Notes: generated by a model from the letters alone, not told the origin. DNA of 64,000 nt from Sphingopyxis sp. H073 (GCF_001468395.1 NZ_LNSG01000009.1:62001-126000); one strand, 5' to 3'; positions 18,559-28,649 are shown, counted from the first letter of the stretch. Numbers and translations are program-made.

Positions 18559-18575
18559 CATAAACAAAATTTATG
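18559..18575. promoter_or_regulatory. CATAAA-N5-TTTATG inverted repeat overlapping the LysR start codon
   Basis: A perfect 6-5-6 inverted repeat whose last three bases are the ATG of the LysR gene. It lies in an AT-rich 100-base divergent region shared with liuA. It may be an autoregulatory site or part of the promoter; only the symmetry is seen. Confidence 0.35.
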
Positions 18576-19469
18576 ATAAAGCGTTCGCACATCCGCCAGT
18601 TCCTCGCTGTCGTCGACGCGGGCAGCTTCACGCGTGCTGCGCAGCAAATCCGGGTCACCCAGCCGGCGCTGTCGACCGGCGTGGCCGACCTCGAACGCCT
18701 TGTCGGCGCGCCGCTCTTCATCCGCAATCGCCGCCAGATCCGCCTTACCGAAGCCGGAGGCCGCTTCCTGCCGATCGCGCGCGACCTTGAGCGGGGCTTT
18801 CGTACCGCCGACGGCTTCGGTCGGGTCGAAGAGAGCGACAAGCCGGTGCTGAGGCTCGGGACGATCCGCTCGGTGCCCGGCGAGTTTCTCCAAGCCGTCG
18901 CGGCCTTGCTGTCGCGCGACTTTGCGTTGGAGATCGGCGAGAACAGCGATTCCGAACTCCGGGCAGCCCTTCACGGCGGTCGTCTCAACATGGCGCTCGT
19001 CCCGCTGCGGTCGGGCGAGCGCGGTGCCAATGTCATTTCGCTGTACGAGGAACCTATGGCGATGTTCGTCGGGACGGGTCATCCATTGGCGGGGCAGGAT
19101 GTTGTCTCGCCCGAGGAGCTGGCGCCCGAGACGATGATTGCGCGCCGCTCGTGCGAGTTTCTCGACGCGACGAGCCGCTTCTTCACCCGCCACCGCGTCC
19201 GCCCGCGCTTCGCGCTCCGCAGCGACAGCGACGACCGGTGCCTGCGCATGGTCGCGGCGGGCGTCGGGATCACGACCGCGCCCGTTTCGCTGGCGATCGA
19301 CGGTGTTGTTGCAATCAAGGTCAGCGGCTACGACTTCCGCCGCGAACTCGGCCTCCTCATCGATCCCGCGTGGTTTGCGCAGCCCAAGATGGAGCCACGT
19401 CTTTCGCGCGCTCTTCCGGCCATCCAACGCGCCGCCGCCGGATGGCAGGAGACCAGGGTCAATGGCTGA
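18573..19469 (+). CDS. LysR-family transcriptional regulator
   Basis: 298 residues. The N-terminal winged HTH reads FLAVVDAGSFTRAAQQIRVTQPALSTGVADLERLVGAPLF, and the rest is a periplasmic-binding-like effector domain. It is transcribed away from liuA and lies 75 bases before cysD. It could control either leucine degradation or sulfate activation. Shared orientation with cysD and the short gap favour sulfur control, but it is not a clear CysB/Cbl orthologue by eye. No strong Shine-Dalgarno is visible. Confidence 0.88.
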   Translation: MIKRSHIRQFLAVVDAGSFTRAAQQIRVTQPALSTGVADLERLVGAPLFIRNRRQIRLTEAGGRFLPIARDLERGFRTADGFGRVEESDKPVLRLGTIRSVPGEFLQAVAALLSRDFALEIGENSDSELRAALHGGRLNMALVPLRSGERGANVISLYEEPMAMFVGTGHPLAGQDVVSPEELAPETMIARRSCEFLDATSRFFTRHRVRPRFALRSDSDDRCLRMVAAGVGITTAPVSLAIDGVVAIKVSGYDFRRELGLLIDPAWFAQPKMEPRLSRALPAIQRAAAGWQETRVNG

Positions 19470-19544
19470 GCTTTCAAGTCTGGCTTGCCCCCCCGAAAGG
19501 CCATACAGCTTGATCACCCTCGGCCGGGGCGGCAAGGGCGGGGC

Positions 19545-20450
19545 ATGACCGATACACTGACCCATCTCGACCGGCTCGAGGCCGAGAGCATCCATATCAT
19601 GCGCGAAGTGATGGCCGATGCGGCGAAGCCGGTGATGCTGTATTCCGTGGGTAAGGACAGCGCGGTGATGCTGCATCTCGCGCGCAAGGCCTTCTATCCC
19701 TCGCCGCCGCCATTTCCGCTGCTGCACGTCGACACGACGTGGAAGTTCCGGGCGATGTACGAGCTGCGCGACCGCATGGCGGCCGAAAGCGGCATGGAGC
19801 TGATCGTCTATCAGAATCCCGAGGCGAAGGCGCGCGGGATCAACCCGTTCGACCACGGCCCGCTGCACACCGACATGTGGAAGACCGAGGGGTTGAAGCA
19901 GGCGCTCGACCTCCACGACTTCGACGTGGCCTTTGGCGGCGCGCGGCGCGACGAGGAAAAGAGCCGCGCGAAGGAGCGCATCTTTTCCTTCCGTACCGCG
20001 ACCCACGGCTGGGACCCAAAGAAGCAGCGGCCCGAGCTTTGGAACCTCTACAACGCCCGCAAGGCCAAGGGAGAGAGCATCCGCGTCTTCCCGATCTCGA
20101 ACTGGACCGAGCTCGACATCTGGCAATATATCGCGCGCGAGAATATCCCGATCGTACCGCTCTATTTTGCCGCGCCGCGCCCGACGGTGACACGCGACGG
20201 CCTGCTGCTGATGGTCGACGATGACCGCTTCCCGCTCGGGGATGGAGAAGTGCCGGTGCAACGCTCGGTCCGTTTCCGCACGCTCGGCTGCTACCCATTG
20301 ACGGGGGCGGTCGAAAGCGAGGCGACGACGCTTTCCGAAGTGATCCAGGAAATGCTGCTGACCACTACCAGCGAACGGCAAGGCCGCATCATCGACAAGG
20401 ATGGCGGTGACGCCTCGATGGAAAAGAAAAAGCAGGAGGGGTACTTCTGA
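19545..20450 (+). CDS. cysD: Sulfate adenylyltransferase subunit 2
   Basis: 301-residue PP-loop ATPase. It makes adenosine 5'-phosphosulfate from sulfate and ATP together with the GTPase CysN. The PP-loop reads [16 protein letters not shown]; the later [20 protein letters not shown] and the C-terminal [12 protein letters not shown] are family signatures. The start at 19545 gives [18 protein letters not shown], the usual CysD beginning. The stop overlaps the cysN start (TGATG). Confidence 0.96.
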   Translation: MTDTLTHLDRLEAESIHIMREVMADAAKPVMLYSVGKDSAVMLHLARKAFYPSPPPFPLLHVDTTWKFRAMYELRDRMAAESGMELIVYQNPEAKARGINPFDHGPLHTDMWKTEGLKQALDLHDFDVAFGGARRDEEKSRAKERIFSFRTATHGWDPKKQRPELWNLYNARKAKGESIRVFPISNWTELDIWQYIARENIPIVPLYFAAPRPTVTRDGLLLMVDDDRFPLGDGEVPVQRSVRFRTLGCYPLTGAVESEATTLSEVIQEMLLTTTSERQGRIIDKDGGDASMEKKKQEGYF

Positions 20451-22351
20451 TGACCGACCCTGTTTACGTCACCGACGCGCTCATCGCCGAGGATATCGAC
20501 GCCTATCTCGCGGCTCACGAAAGAAAGTCGTTGCTGCGCTTCATCACCTGCGGGTCGGTCGACGACGGAAAGTCGACCTTGATCGGCCGCCTGCTCTACG
20601 ACAGCAAGATGATCTTCGAAGACCAGCTGGCCGCGCTCGAAGCCGACAGCAAGCGCGTCGGCACGCAGGGGCAGGAGATTGACTTCGCGTTGCTTGTCGA
20701 CGGCCTCGCCGCCGAGCGCGAGCAGGGAATCACGATCGACGTCGCCTACCGCTTTTTCACGACCGAGAAGCGCAAGTTCATAGTCGCCGACACGCCGGGG
20801 CACGAGCAGTATACGCGCAACATGGTCACGGGCGCCTCGACCGCTGACCTTGCCGTCATCCTGATCGATGCGCGCAAGGGCGTGCTGACGCAGACGCGGC
20901 GGCACAGCTTCCTCGCGCACCTGCTCGGTATCCGGCACATCGTGCTGGCGGTGAACAAGATGGACCTTGTGGGGTACGACAAGGCCGTCTTCGATCGCAT
21001 CACGCTCGCCTACCGCGCGTTCGCGAGCGAGATCGGGATCACCCATTTCACAGCGATCCCGATCTCGGGGTTCAAGGGTGACAATATCACGGCGCTTTCG
21101 GCCAATACGCCCTGGTTCAAGGGCCCGGCGCTGATCGAGCATCTTGAGACGGTCGAGGTTGGCGAGGCCGCCGACGGCGCAAAGCCGTTCCGTATGCCGG
21201 TGCAATGGGTCAACCGCCCGAACCTCGATTTCCGCGGCTTCTCGGGCCAGCTCGCGAGCGGGACGGTCAAGCCCGGCGATTCGGTGCGCATTCTGCCCAG
21301 CGGCAAGACCACGACCATCGACCGCATCGTCACGCTCGACGGCGATCTTGGCGAAGCCGTCTCCGGCCAGTCCGTAACACTGACGTTCGCGGACGAGGTC
21401 GACTGCTCGCGCGGCGATGTGATCGCGGCAGCCGATAATCCGCCCGAAGCGGCCGACCAGTTCGAGGCGACGCTCGTCTGGATGGCCGACGAGGCGATGA
21501 TCGCGGGCCGTGCCTATTGGCTGAAGCTTGCGACGCAGACGGTCTCGGCGACTATCCAGCAGCCGAAGTACGAGATCAACGTCAACACGCTCGACCATCT
21601 CGCGGCAAAGACGCTCGACCTCAACGGCATCGGCGTCGTCGAACTGTCGACCGACAAGCCGATCGTTTTCGAAGCTTATGCGGACAACCATACGCTCGGC
21701 GGCTTCATCCTTATCGACAAGCTCACCAACGCTACCGTCGCGGCGGGGATGCTGCACTTCAGCCTTCGCCGCGCGCAGAATGTCCATTGGCAGGCGACCG
21801 ACATCAGCCGCGAGATGCGCGCGGACCTAAAGAACCAGAAGCCCGCCTTGCTCTGGTTCACCGGCCTCTCGGGTTCGGGCAAGTCGACAATCGCCAACCT
21901 CGTCGAGAAGAAGCTGCACCGGATGAACCGCCACAGCTTCCTGCTCGACGGCGACAATGTCCGCCACGGCCTCAACCGCGACCTCGGCTTCACAGAGGCC
22001 GACCGGATCGAGAATATCCGCCGCGTCGGAGAGGTGGCGAAGCTGATGACCGACGCGGGGCTCATCGTCATCACCGCGTTCATCAGCCCGTTCAAGGCCG
22101 AGCGCGACATGGTGCGCTCGATGCTTCCCGAAGGCGAGTTCCTCGAAATCTTCATCGACACGCCGCTCGCCGAAGCCGAGAAGCGCGACGTGAAGGGCCT
22201 CTACAAAAAGGCGCGCGCCGGACAGCTCAAGAATTTCACCGGGATCGACAGCCCTTATGAGGCACCCGAGCAGCCCGAAATCCGGATCGATACGACCACG
22301 ATGACTCCGGATGAAGCTGCAACCATGATCATCGATCGCTTGCTGGGATAG
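20450..22351 (+). CDS. cysNC: Bifunctional sulfate adenylyltransferase subunit 1 / adenylylsulfate kinase
   Basis: 633-residue fusion. The N-terminal part (about 1-445) is an EF-Tu-like GTPase with GSVDDGKST (P-loop, about 35-43), [12 protein letters not shown] and NKMD. The C-terminal part (about 455-633) is APS kinase with a second P-loop GLSGSGKST, then [15 protein letters not shown]. The fused protein drives APS formation with GTP hydrolysis and then phosphorylates APS to PAPS. CysNC fusions are common in sphingomonads and rhizobia. It is coupled to cysD upstream and followed by cysQ 3 bases later. Confidence 0.96.
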   Translation: MTDPVYVTDALIAEDIDAYLAAHERKSLLRFITCGSVDDGKSTLIGRLLYDSKMIFEDQLAALEADSKRVGTQGQEIDFALLVDGLAAEREQGITIDVAYRFFTTEKRKFIVADTPGHEQYTRNMVTGASTADLAVILIDARKGVLTQTRRHSFLAHLLGIRHIVLAVNKMDLVGYDKAVFDRITLAYRAFASEIGITHFTAIPISGFKGDNITALSANTPWFKGPALIEHLETVEVGEAADGAKPFRMPVQWVNRPNLDFRGFSGQLASGTVKPGDSVRILPSGKTTTIDRIVTLDGDLGEAVSGQSVTLTFADEVDCSRGDVIAAADNPPEAADQFEATLVWMADEAMIAGRAYWLKLATQTVSATIQQPKYEINVNTLDHLAAKTLDLNGIGVVELSTDKPIVFEAYADNHTLGGFILIDKLTNATVAAGMLHFSLRRAQNVHWQATDISREMRADLKNQKPALLWFTGLSGSGKSTIANLVEKKLHRMNRHSFLLDGDNVRHGLNRDLGFTEADRIENIRRVGEVAKLMTDAGLIVITAFISPFKAERDMVRSMLPEGEFLEIFIDTPLAEAEKRDVKGLYKKARAGQLKNFTGIDSPYEAPEQPEIRIDTTTMTPDEAATMIIDRLLG

Positions 22352-22354
22352 AGT

Positions 22355-23104
22355 ATGATTGTGGGGGAAACGGACGAACAGCTGGCCGAACGGCTCGCGA
22401 ATGCCGCGGGTGGGATCTTGCTCGACCTTCAGGCGTCTGGCGAGTTCGTCGACAGCGCGCTCGGCAAGGTCGGCGACGCTCGGGCGAACGCCATGCTGAT
22501 GGACGAACTCCGCGCCGCGCGCCCCGACGACGCGATCCTGTCCGAGGAAGAGAAGGATAATGTTGCGCGCTGCGGCGTCAGCCGCGCGTGGATCGTCGAC
22601 CCGCTTGATGGCACGCGCGAATATAGCGAAGGGCGCAGCGACTGGGCGGTGCATGTCGCGCTCGCGGTCGACGGAGTACCGACGGTGGGCGCAGTAGCGT
22701 TGCCCGGTTTCGGTCTGACGCTAACCTCGGGATCGCCGAAGCCGCTCGCGCCCGTCAATGTTCCGCTCAGGATGCTGGTCAGCCGCACCCGGCCCGCCGC
22801 AGAAGCCGTCTATGTCGCGGAGAAGATGGGCGCCGAGCTGCTCGCTATGGGATCGGCGGGAGCGAAGGCCATGGCGGTCGTGCTTGGGCAGGCCGACATC
22901 TACCTGCACACCGGTGGGCAGTATGAATGGGACAATTGCGCGCCCGCGGCCGTCGCCATCGCCGCTGGTCTTCACGTCAGCCGCGCCGACGGTTCGCCGC
23001 TCTTCTATAATTGTGCGAACCCGTATCTCCCCGACCTGCTGATCTGCCGGCAAGAACTGGCCGAGGAAGTACTGCGGTTCGCCGCGGAATATTCGCCGGG
23101 TTGA
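22355..23104 (+). CDS. cysQ: 3'(2'),5'-bisphosphate nucleotidase / inositol-phosphatase family
   Basis: 249 residues with the metal-binding signatures SEEEKD (first Glu site), WIVDPLDGTREY and, near the C-terminus, WDNCAPAAVAIAAGL. It hydrolyses PAP, the by-product of PAPS use, and so fits as the third gene of the sulfate-activation operon. Spacing of 3 bases from cysNC indicates cotranscription. Two in-frame starts are close together; the first is used. Confidence 0.93.
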   Translation: MIVGETDEQLAERLANAAGGILLDLQASGEFVDSALGKVGDARANAMLMDELRAARPDDAILSEEEKDNVARCGVSRAWIVDPLDGTREYSEGRSDWAVHVALAVDGVPTVGAVALPGFGLTLTSGSPKPLAPVNVPLRMLVSRTRPAAEAVYVAEKMGAELLAMGSAGAKAMAVVLGQADIYLHTGGQYEWDNCAPAAVAIAAGLHVSRADGSPLFYNCANPYLPDLLICRQELAEEVLRFAAEYSPG

Positions 23105-23180
23105 CCTGCCGGGCATTGCCAGTTGAGCCGCTGCGCCCTAGTTCGGTTGCATCGAAAAACCGAACAACGGGAGATGCGCG

Positions 23181-24314
23181 ATGACCGATTTGCCCACCAC
23201 CAACACCGTCATGCTGACCCTGGTGAAGCCCGGAGGGCAGCTCGAGGTCTATTTCGAGCGCCGCCCGATGCCCGAGCCCAAGCCGCACGAGGTGCTGGTG
23301 AAGGTGCTCGCCACGCCGATCAACCCGTCCGACCTCGGCCTGCTGTTCGGCGGCGCCGACATGACGACTGCGCGCGCGGGTGAGCGCGATGGCCTCCCGA
23401 TGATCACCGCCGACGTCCCGCCCGCGGGAATGCGTGCGATGGGCGGGCGCATCGGCGATGCGCTGGCGATCGGCAACGAAGGCTGCGGCGTCGTGGTCAA
23501 GGCCGGCGACTCGCCCGAAGCGCAGGCACTCGTCGGCAAGACCGTCGCGCTGCTCGGCGGCGAGATGTACGCCGAATATCGCTGCCTTCCCGTTCAGATG
23601 ACGATGCCGCTGCCCGACGGCACCGACCCGGTCGACGGCGCCTCCTGCTTCGTCAATCCGCTTACCAGCCTGGCCTTCACCGAAACGATGCGGATGGAGA
23701 ACCACAGCGCGATCGTCCATACCGCCGCGGCGTCGAACCTCGGCCAGATGCTCGTCAAGATTTGCGCGAAGGACGGCATTCCGCTCGTCAACATCGTGCG
23801 CAGCGATGCCCAGGTCGACATTCTCAAAGGCATCGGCGCGCAGCATGTCGTCAACAGCAGCGCCGACGACTTCATGGATCGCCTCGTCGATGCGATCGCC
23901 GAGACCGGCGCCACGATCGGTTTCGACGCGACCGGCGGCGGCAAGCTGGCGGGGCAGATACTGACCGCTATGGAAGCTGCGGCGGTGCGCAAGATGACGA
24001 CCTACAGCCGCTATGGTTCGGACACGTTCAAGCAGGTCTATATCTATGGCGCGCTCGACCTGTCGCCGACGACCTTCTCGGCGCGCAGTTTCGGCCTGAC
24101 CTGGGGGCTTGGCGGCTTCCTGCTCACGCCGTTCATGGCGAAGGCAGGGATGGAAACGGTGGGGCGGATGCGGAAGCGCGTCGTCGACGAGCTGACGACG
24201 ACCTTCAAAAGTCATTACAGCCACGAAATCTCGCTGACCGATGCGCTCGATGTCGATACGGCGCAGGCTTATAATGCGAAGCGCACCGGCGAGAAATATC
24301 TGATCCGGCCTTAA
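23181..24314 (+). CDS. MDR-family alcohol dehydrogenase-like oxidoreductase
   Basis: 377 residues. The N-terminal GroES-like domain contains the VKVLATPINPSDLG segment typical of quinone or enoyl-thioester reductases. The Rossmann domain follows, with HTAAASNLGQMLVKICAKDGIPLVNIVRS. No structural or catalytic zinc cysteines are evident, so it is probably a zinc-free NADPH reductase. The substrate is unknown. GGGAG lies 7 bases before the ATG. Its tail meets the WYL regulator gene with a 4-base overlap. Confidence 0.88.
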   Translation: MTDLPTTNTVMLTLVKPGGQLEVYFERRPMPEPKPHEVLVKVLATPINPSDLGLLFGGADMTTARAGERDGLPMITADVPPAGMRAMGGRIGDALAIGNEGCGVVVKAGDSPEAQALVGKTVALLGGEMYAEYRCLPVQMTMPLPDGTDPVDGASCFVNPLTSLAFTETMRMENHSAIVHTAAASNLGQMLVKICAKDGIPLVNIVRSDAQVDILKGIGAQHVVNSSADDFMDRLVDAIAETGATIGFDATGGGKLAGQILTAMEAAAVRKMTTYSRYGSDTFKQVYIYGALDLSPTTFSARSFGLTWGLGGFLLTPFMAKAGMETVGRMRKRVVDELTTTFKSHYSHEISLTDALDVDTAQAYNAKRTGEKYLIRP

Positions 24315-25021
24315 GTCCTGTCGTCGGCGCACTCGTGACGGCGTCGGCGCTGGTGCGCCTCCCATCGCGAGCGCAGCCGTGCGAAGGGCTCGGGGATACG
24401 CTCGTCGAGCCGCTCGACGCGTTGCATCCGGTCTGTCCTGAAATGGCGGAATGTCCCGCGCAATTCGCAGTGCGCGGCGAGAAGGCGCACCTCGTCCTGA
24501 TAGCCGATGACGATCGGCCAAAGCACGCGTTCGGTGGCACGACCTTCGACGTCGGCGTAGGCGATCGCCAGCTTGCGCCGATCGCGGATCGCCGCGCGCA
24601 CGACCGACACGTCGTGGCCGTCCTGATGGCCGTCACGGATCGGGAAGGGCGCAATCGCGGGGTCGATGATCGCAGTGCGAAGATGGTCGGGGACGGCGGC
24701 TGACAGCTTGGCGACCAGATCGCGGGCGCCGCGGGCGAGCGCTTCGTCTCCGCGCTGCGCGACCCACGCCGCGCCAAGCGCGGCGGCTTCGAGCTCGTCG
24801 ACCGTCAGCATCAGCGGCGGCATGTCGAACTCGCTGTCGATGACATAGCCGGTGCCGGCCTCACCGCGGATCGGGACGCGCTGCGCCAATAGTTCGGCCA
24901 TGTCGCGGTAGAGAGTGCGCAGCGACACTTCGAATTGTTTCGCCAGCAAATGGCCCGCCACAGGGCGCCGCGCGGTGCGCAGCGTCTGGATGATGCCGAA
25001 AAGTCGTTCCGTCCGTCGCAT
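24311..25021 (-). CDS. YafY-like HTH/WYL-domain transcriptional regulator
   Basis: 236 residues. The N-terminal HTH_11 domain reads RLFGIIQTLRTARRPVAGHLLAKQFEVSLRTLYRDMAEL; a WYL-type domain occupies about 135-200. It is divergent from the GST gene across 91 bases containing a perfect palindrome (25045-25062). It therefore most likely controls the GST gene, itself, or both. The family usually represses small detoxification genes. Confidence 0.9.
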   Translation of the reverse strand: MRRTERLFGIIQTLRTARRPVAGHLLAKQFEVSLRTLYRDMAELLAQRVPIRGEAGTGYVIDSEFDMPPLMLTVDELEAAALGAAWVAQRGDEALARGARDLVAKLSAAVPDHLRTAIIDPAIAPFPIRDGHQDGHDVSVVRAAIRDRRKLAIAYADVEGRATERVLWPIVIGYQDEVRLLAAHCELRGTFRHFRTDRMQRVERLDERIPEPFARLRSRWEAHQRRRRHECADDRT

Positions 25022-25044
25022 GCGGCGATCCTGCCGAACCTATG

Positions 25045-25062
25045 CTGACATCATGCTGTCAG
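25045..25062. promoter_or_regulatory. Palindrome CTGACA-N6-TGTCAG, putative operator for the WYL regulator
   Basis: A perfect 6-6-6 inverted repeat sits between the divergent regulator (start 25021) and GST gene (start 25113). Its size and position fit a dimeric HTH repressor site. No other copy was noticed in the window. Confidence 0.6.
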
Positions 25063-25112
25063 TAGTCATTCGATATAGACGCGATGTCCTTTTGAAAAGC
25101 AGGAGACGAGCC

Positions 25113-25850
25113 ATGACGACGCTATTCGGATGGGGGCCGATGTTCGGCTGCCAGAGCCCCAGCCCCTTTGTGATGAAGGCCGACATCCACCTTCAGATGT
25201 TCGGCATGCCGTTCGATCGTGCGATCGCCGATCTGGATAGCGTGGCCAAACACAAGGCGCCCTATGTGGAAGACGAAGGACGCATCATCGAGGATTCCAC
25301 GTTCATTCGCCTGCATTTCGAAGCTAAGCTGGGTGCCGACCTCGATCATGGACTGAGCCCGGAGCAAAGGGCGATCGCAGCTGCCGCCGAACGAATGTTC
25401 GAGGATCGGCTGACCGCGATCGTCGGTCACGAACGCTGGCTCGAAGGCGACAATTTCGAGCGCGGCCCGGCCGCCTTCTTCGGCGCGGTTCCCGAACCGG
25501 TGCGCGCCGCTGTCATCGCCGAAACGCGCGAGCGGGTCCGCGCCGGATACGAGATCAGCGGGATCGGGCGCCACAGCCGCGCCGAGCGGATGCAGCTTGC
25601 GCGGCGCGACATCGACGCGGCGGCCGCCTTGCTCGGCGACAAGGCGTTTTTCCTCGCCGACTATCCGACGGCCATCGACGGCATCGCCTATGGCGCGCTG
25701 TCGGCCTGCACGGCGCCGATCTTCGACACCGAACTCAAGAGTCTGGTTGCGGCGCACAGCAATCTCGGCGCCTATTTCAAGCGAATGGAGGCTCGTTTCT
25801 TCTCCGAAGACCGCTGGCCTTCGATGATGCCGCAGGCCGAAGCCGCTTGA
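25113..25850 (+). CDS. Glutathione S-transferase-like protein
   Basis: 245 residues. The N-terminal part begins LFGWGPMFGCQSPSPFVMKADIHLQMFG, a thioredoxin-fold start like the FaxC/metaxin branch of GSTs, followed by an all-helical GST_C domain. The C-terminal domain contains FFLADYPTAIDGIAYGALS, matching the typical helix-6 N-cap Asp region. AGGAG lies 7 bases before the ATG. The divergent WYL regulator and the palindrome between them suggest inducible detoxification. The substrate is unknown. Confidence 0.85.
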   Translation: MTTLFGWGPMFGCQSPSPFVMKADIHLQMFGMPFDRAIADLDSVAKHKAPYVEDEGRIIEDSTFIRLHFEAKLGADLDHGLSPEQRAIAAAAERMFEDRLTAIVGHERWLEGDNFERGPAAFFGAVPEPVRAAVIAETRERVRAGYEISGIGRHSRAERMQLARRDIDAAAALLGDKAFFLADYPTAIDGIAYGALSACTAPIFDTELKSLVAAHSNLGAYFKRMEARFFSEDRWPSMMPQAEAA

Positions 25851-25852
25851 GG

Positions 25853-25893
25853 GAAACGAACGGTCGCGTGCCGAGCCCGCGACCGTTCGTTTC
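25853..25893. terminator. Strong bidirectional terminator between the GST and cell-wall hydrolase genes
   Basis: A perfect 16-bp stem (25853-25868 with 25878-25893) and a 9-base loop. Short A and T tracts near the ends of the arms (AAA and TTTC) serve both strands. It lies 2 bases after the GST stop and ends 7 bases from the stop of the convergent gene. Confidence 0.85.
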
Positions 25894-25899
25894 GCGCCA

Positions 25900-27054
25900 T
25901 CAGCGCTTCATGCACTGGCGCGTGTCGTCGCGCTTGTACTCGCTGCAATTCCACAGCGCCTTCTCGAACCCTGCCTTGTCGTCGCGGAGGTAGGAAAAGG
26001 TCATTGCCGATCGCTGCATGTCGCTCATTGCGTCGCTGTCGGGCTTCAGCATCGGGTTGGTCCAGCCCATGAATTTGCAATAGGGCTTCTCGCCGCAGAG
26101 CCTAAGCGCGGTGGTCACAAAGCTCTCGGGCGTCGCGCGGCGGTCGAGCGAAACATAGATGGTGTCGCGTCCGGCCTTCTCGCCCGCGCCGGGGACGAGC
26201 TTGGCCTCGCCGACGGCAGCGTTGGCATCGACGCCGGCCAGTTCCACCGGCGGCAGCGTTCCGATCGCCAGCGCGTGCGCGGGCGACAGCGCAGCCATCT
26301 TGGCGATTCCGGCGTCGTTGCCCGACACCAGACCGCGAAACGCGCCGGATGTGCCCCAGAAGCCCGGCCAGCGGAAGAAGAGGTGCGTATCGACGATCGC
26401 GATCTTCTCCAGGCTGTCGCTCCAATAGGGGCGCACCCAGTCGGTGTGATAATGCGTCGCGAGCCCGACCTTGGGATAGGTCGTCCCCGACAGCATCATC
26501 TCCGCATTTGCCTGCGCGCGCGCCCAGGCAGCATCCGAATAACGCCGACTCAGCGCGCCGTCACAGGTGAAGGTAAACTGGCAGCCTGTCGTGCGTTCCG
26601 ATCCCTGGAACACGACGCCGCAGATCGACTTGGGAAAGGCAGGATGGCGCGCGCGGTTGATGACGACCTGGCCGACGGCCTGCTGGCCCTTCGCATCATC
26701 GCCGGCCTCATAGAGCATCGCCGCGGCAAGGCAGTCGCGCGCGCGGGCGCGGCCGTCGCCGCTACCGGCGTAGATGAAAGGGCGCGCGGCAACGAAGCCC
26801 TTGGTGATGAGAGGGATTTCGGCGTTCTGCGCCTTGGCGTCGGCCACGGTGACCGGCGCCAATTCGACCGGCGCCACCTCAGGAACGACGTCGGCGGGCG
26901 GTGCGACCGGATGCGGGCGTGCGCCATGCTTGCCCGCCCCCGGGTGGCTGCTCGCGTAGAGGACGGTAACGATCGCCACGACCATCATCAGGACGAACAA
27001 CCAGCCCGTCCAGTCGCGCCGCAGGGGCATCGCCTGTTCGCCTTCAGCGCGCAT
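25900..27054 (-). CDS. Cell-wall hydrolase, SleB/CwlJ (Hydrolase_2) domain, membrane anchored
   Basis: 384 residues. A single N-terminal membrane helix (about 18-34) is followed by a proline-rich linker and the Hydrolase_2 domain at about 105-225. The domain carries AAMLYEAGDDAKGQQAVGQV, with its conserved Glu, and the later THYHTDWVRPYW. The C-terminal 120 residues have six cysteines and no recognised family. It probably cleaves peptidoglycan in the periplasm. Starts at 27054 or 27030 are both possible. The gene follows cysK by 9 bases. Confidence 0.85.
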   Translation of the reverse strand: MRAEGEQAMPLRRDWTGWLFVLMMVVAIVTVLYASSHPGAGKHGARPHPVAPPADVVPEVAPVELAPVTVADAKAQNAEIPLITKGFVAARPFIYAGSGDGRARARDCLAAAMLYEAGDDAKGQQAVGQVVINRARHPAFPKSICGVVFQGSERTTGCQFTFTCDGALSRRYSDAAWARAQANAEMMLSGTTYPKVGLATHYHTDWVRPYWSDSLEKIAIVDTHLFFRWPGFWGTSGAFRGLVSGNDAGIAKMAALSPAHALAIGTLPPVELAGVDANAAVGEAKLVPGAGEKAGRDTIYVSLDRRATPESFVTTALRLCGEKPYCKFMGWTNPMLKPDSDAMSDMQRSAMTFSYLRDDKAGFEKALWNCSEYKRDDTRQCMKR

Positions 27055-27063
27055 CAGAGGATG

Positions 27064-27984
27064 TCAGATTTCGGGCAGGAAATCGGGAACCGACAGATAG
27101 CGCTCGCCGGTGTCGTAGTTGAAGCCGAGAACGCGTGTACCGGGGGGCAGTTCTGCGAGCTTCTGCTGGATGGCAGCGAGCGTCGCGCCCGACGAGATGC
27201 CGACGAGCATCCCCTCCTCGGTCGCAGCGCGGCGCGCGAAATCCTTCGCGGCCGCGGCGTCGACCTTGATCACGCCGTCGAGCAGATCGGTGTGCAGGTT
27301 GCGCGGGATGAAGCCGGCGCCGATGCCCTGGATGGGGTGCGGGGCAGGCTGGCCGCCCGAAATGACCGGCGAAGCCTCGGGCTCGACCGCGAAGACCTTC
27401 AGGTTCGGCCAGTGCTGTTTCAGGAATTGCGCGGTGCCGGTGATATGGCCGCCGGTACCGACGCCGGTGATCAGCACGTCGATCGGCGTCTCCTTGAAAT
27501 CGGCGAGGATTTCTGGGCCCGTCGTGCGGACGTGAACGTCGATATTCGCTTCATTCTCGAATTGCTGCGGCATCCAGGCGCCGGGCGTCGTCTCGACGAG
27601 CTCGATCGCGCGCTCGATCGCGCCCTTCATGCCCTTTTCGCGCGGGGTCAGGTCGAAGGTCGCGCCATAGGCGAGCATCAGCCGGCGGCGCTCCAGCGAC
27701 ATGCTCTCGGGCATGACGAGGACGAGCTTGTAGCCCTTGACCGCCGCTGCCATCGCCAGGCCGATGCCGGTGTTCCCCGACGTCGGCTCGACGATGGTGC
27801 CGCCTTCTTTCAGGCTGCCGTCGCGTTCGGCGGCCTCGATCATGGCGAGACCAATACGATCCTTGATCGACCCGCCGGGGTTGCTGCGTTCCGATTTTAC
27901 CCAGACTTCGGCGTCGGGGAACAGCTTGGCCACGCGGATGTGCGGGGTGTTCCCGATGGTCTCGAGGATCGAATTGGCTTTCAT
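27064..27984 (-). CDS. cysK: Cysteine synthase A (O-acetylserine sulfhydrylase)
   Basis: 306-residue PLP enzyme that makes cysteine from O-acetylserine and sulfide. The PLP lysine is Lys41 in [10 protein letters not shown]. The substrate loop [12 protein letters not shown] and the phosphate-binding [11 protein letters not shown] are present. Its start codon overlaps the stop of the alpha/beta hydrolase (ATGA). It complements the cysD-cysNC-cysQ genes 4 kb away, although it is on the other strand and separately transcribed. Confidence 0.96.
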   Translation of the reverse strand: MKANSILETIGNTPHIRVAKLFPDAEVWVKSERSNPGGSIKDRIGLAMIEAAERDGSLKEGGTIVEPTSGNTGIGLAMAAAVKGYKLVLVMPESMSLERRRLMLAYGATFDLTPREKGMKGAIERAIELVETTPGAWMPQQFENEANIDVHVRTTGPEILADFKETPIDVLITGVGTGGHITGTAQFLKQHWPNLKVFAVEPEASPVISGGQPAPHPIQGIGAGFIPRNLHTDLLDGVIKVDAAAAKDFARRAATEEGMLVGISSGATLAAIQQKLAELPPGTRVLGFNYDTGERYLSVPDFLPEI

Positions 27985-28649
27985 GATCGGTGCGCTCTTT
28001 CTTTATACTCGAACAGCGGGTCGAGACGGACCCGGTTCGGCCAGTCCCCGGCGCGCAGCCACTTGGTCTCGTCAGCCAGGGCGGGCAGCGGCGCGGGTTG
28101 TAACGAGGCGAGCAGATACTGTCCATAAGGCCAGTCGCCGATCCCCGAATCCGCGTTGATGTGACCGAACGGCCCGGCGTTGACGAAGCGCGCATCCCAT
28201 TGCCGCGACAGGCGCCAGACATGCGGCGTCTTCGCATAAGGATCGTTGTCGCTCGCGACCACGATCATCGGCGTGCGCGAGGTGAAGCTCGGCGCGTCAC
28301 CGAAGCCATAGACGCGGTTTTCGCGCCGCAGACGCGACAGTTCGGGCGGCGCGACGAGCAGCGCCCCTGCAATGCGAGTGCGCGTCAGCGCGCAGGCCGC
28401 GGCAAACCAGTGGGCGAAGGCATGGCAGCCGAGGCTGTGTGCGGCAATAAGGACGGGCTCGCCTTCGGCCTCTATCGCTTCGTCGATACGCTTGACCCAT
28501 TCGTCTTTGTCGGGGTTCGACCATCGACCGAGATCGACTCGCTCGCAGTCGGCGAACTTATGCTCCCAAAGGCTTTGCCAATGCGTTGGACCGCTGTTGT
28601 GCAGGCCCGGAATCGTAAGGATTTTGTGGCGTATCATTGCATTGGGCAT
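27981..28649 (-). CDS. Alpha/beta hydrolase of the RBBP9/YdeN family
   Basis: 222 residues. The N-terminal signature [19 protein letters not shown] and the nucleophile elbow AHSLGCHAF (Ser in SLG) identify the family; the catalytic His lies in [11 protein letters not shown] and the Asp in SDNDPY. These are small serine hydrolases of unclear substrate. The start at 28649 is chosen because GGAG is 8 bases upstream. The stop overlaps the cysK start, so the two are coupled. Confidence 0.88.
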   Translation of the reverse strand: MPNAMIRHKILTIPGLHNSGPTHWQSLWEHKFADCERVDLGRWSNPDKDEWVKRIDEAIEAEGEPVLIAAHSLGCHAFAHWFAAACALTRTRIAGALLVAPPELSRLRRENRVYGFGDAPSFTSRTPMIVVASDNDPYAKTPHVWRLSRQWDARFVNAGPFGHINADSGIGDWPYGQYLLASLQPAPLPALADETKWLRAGDWPNRVRLDPLFEYKERAHRS

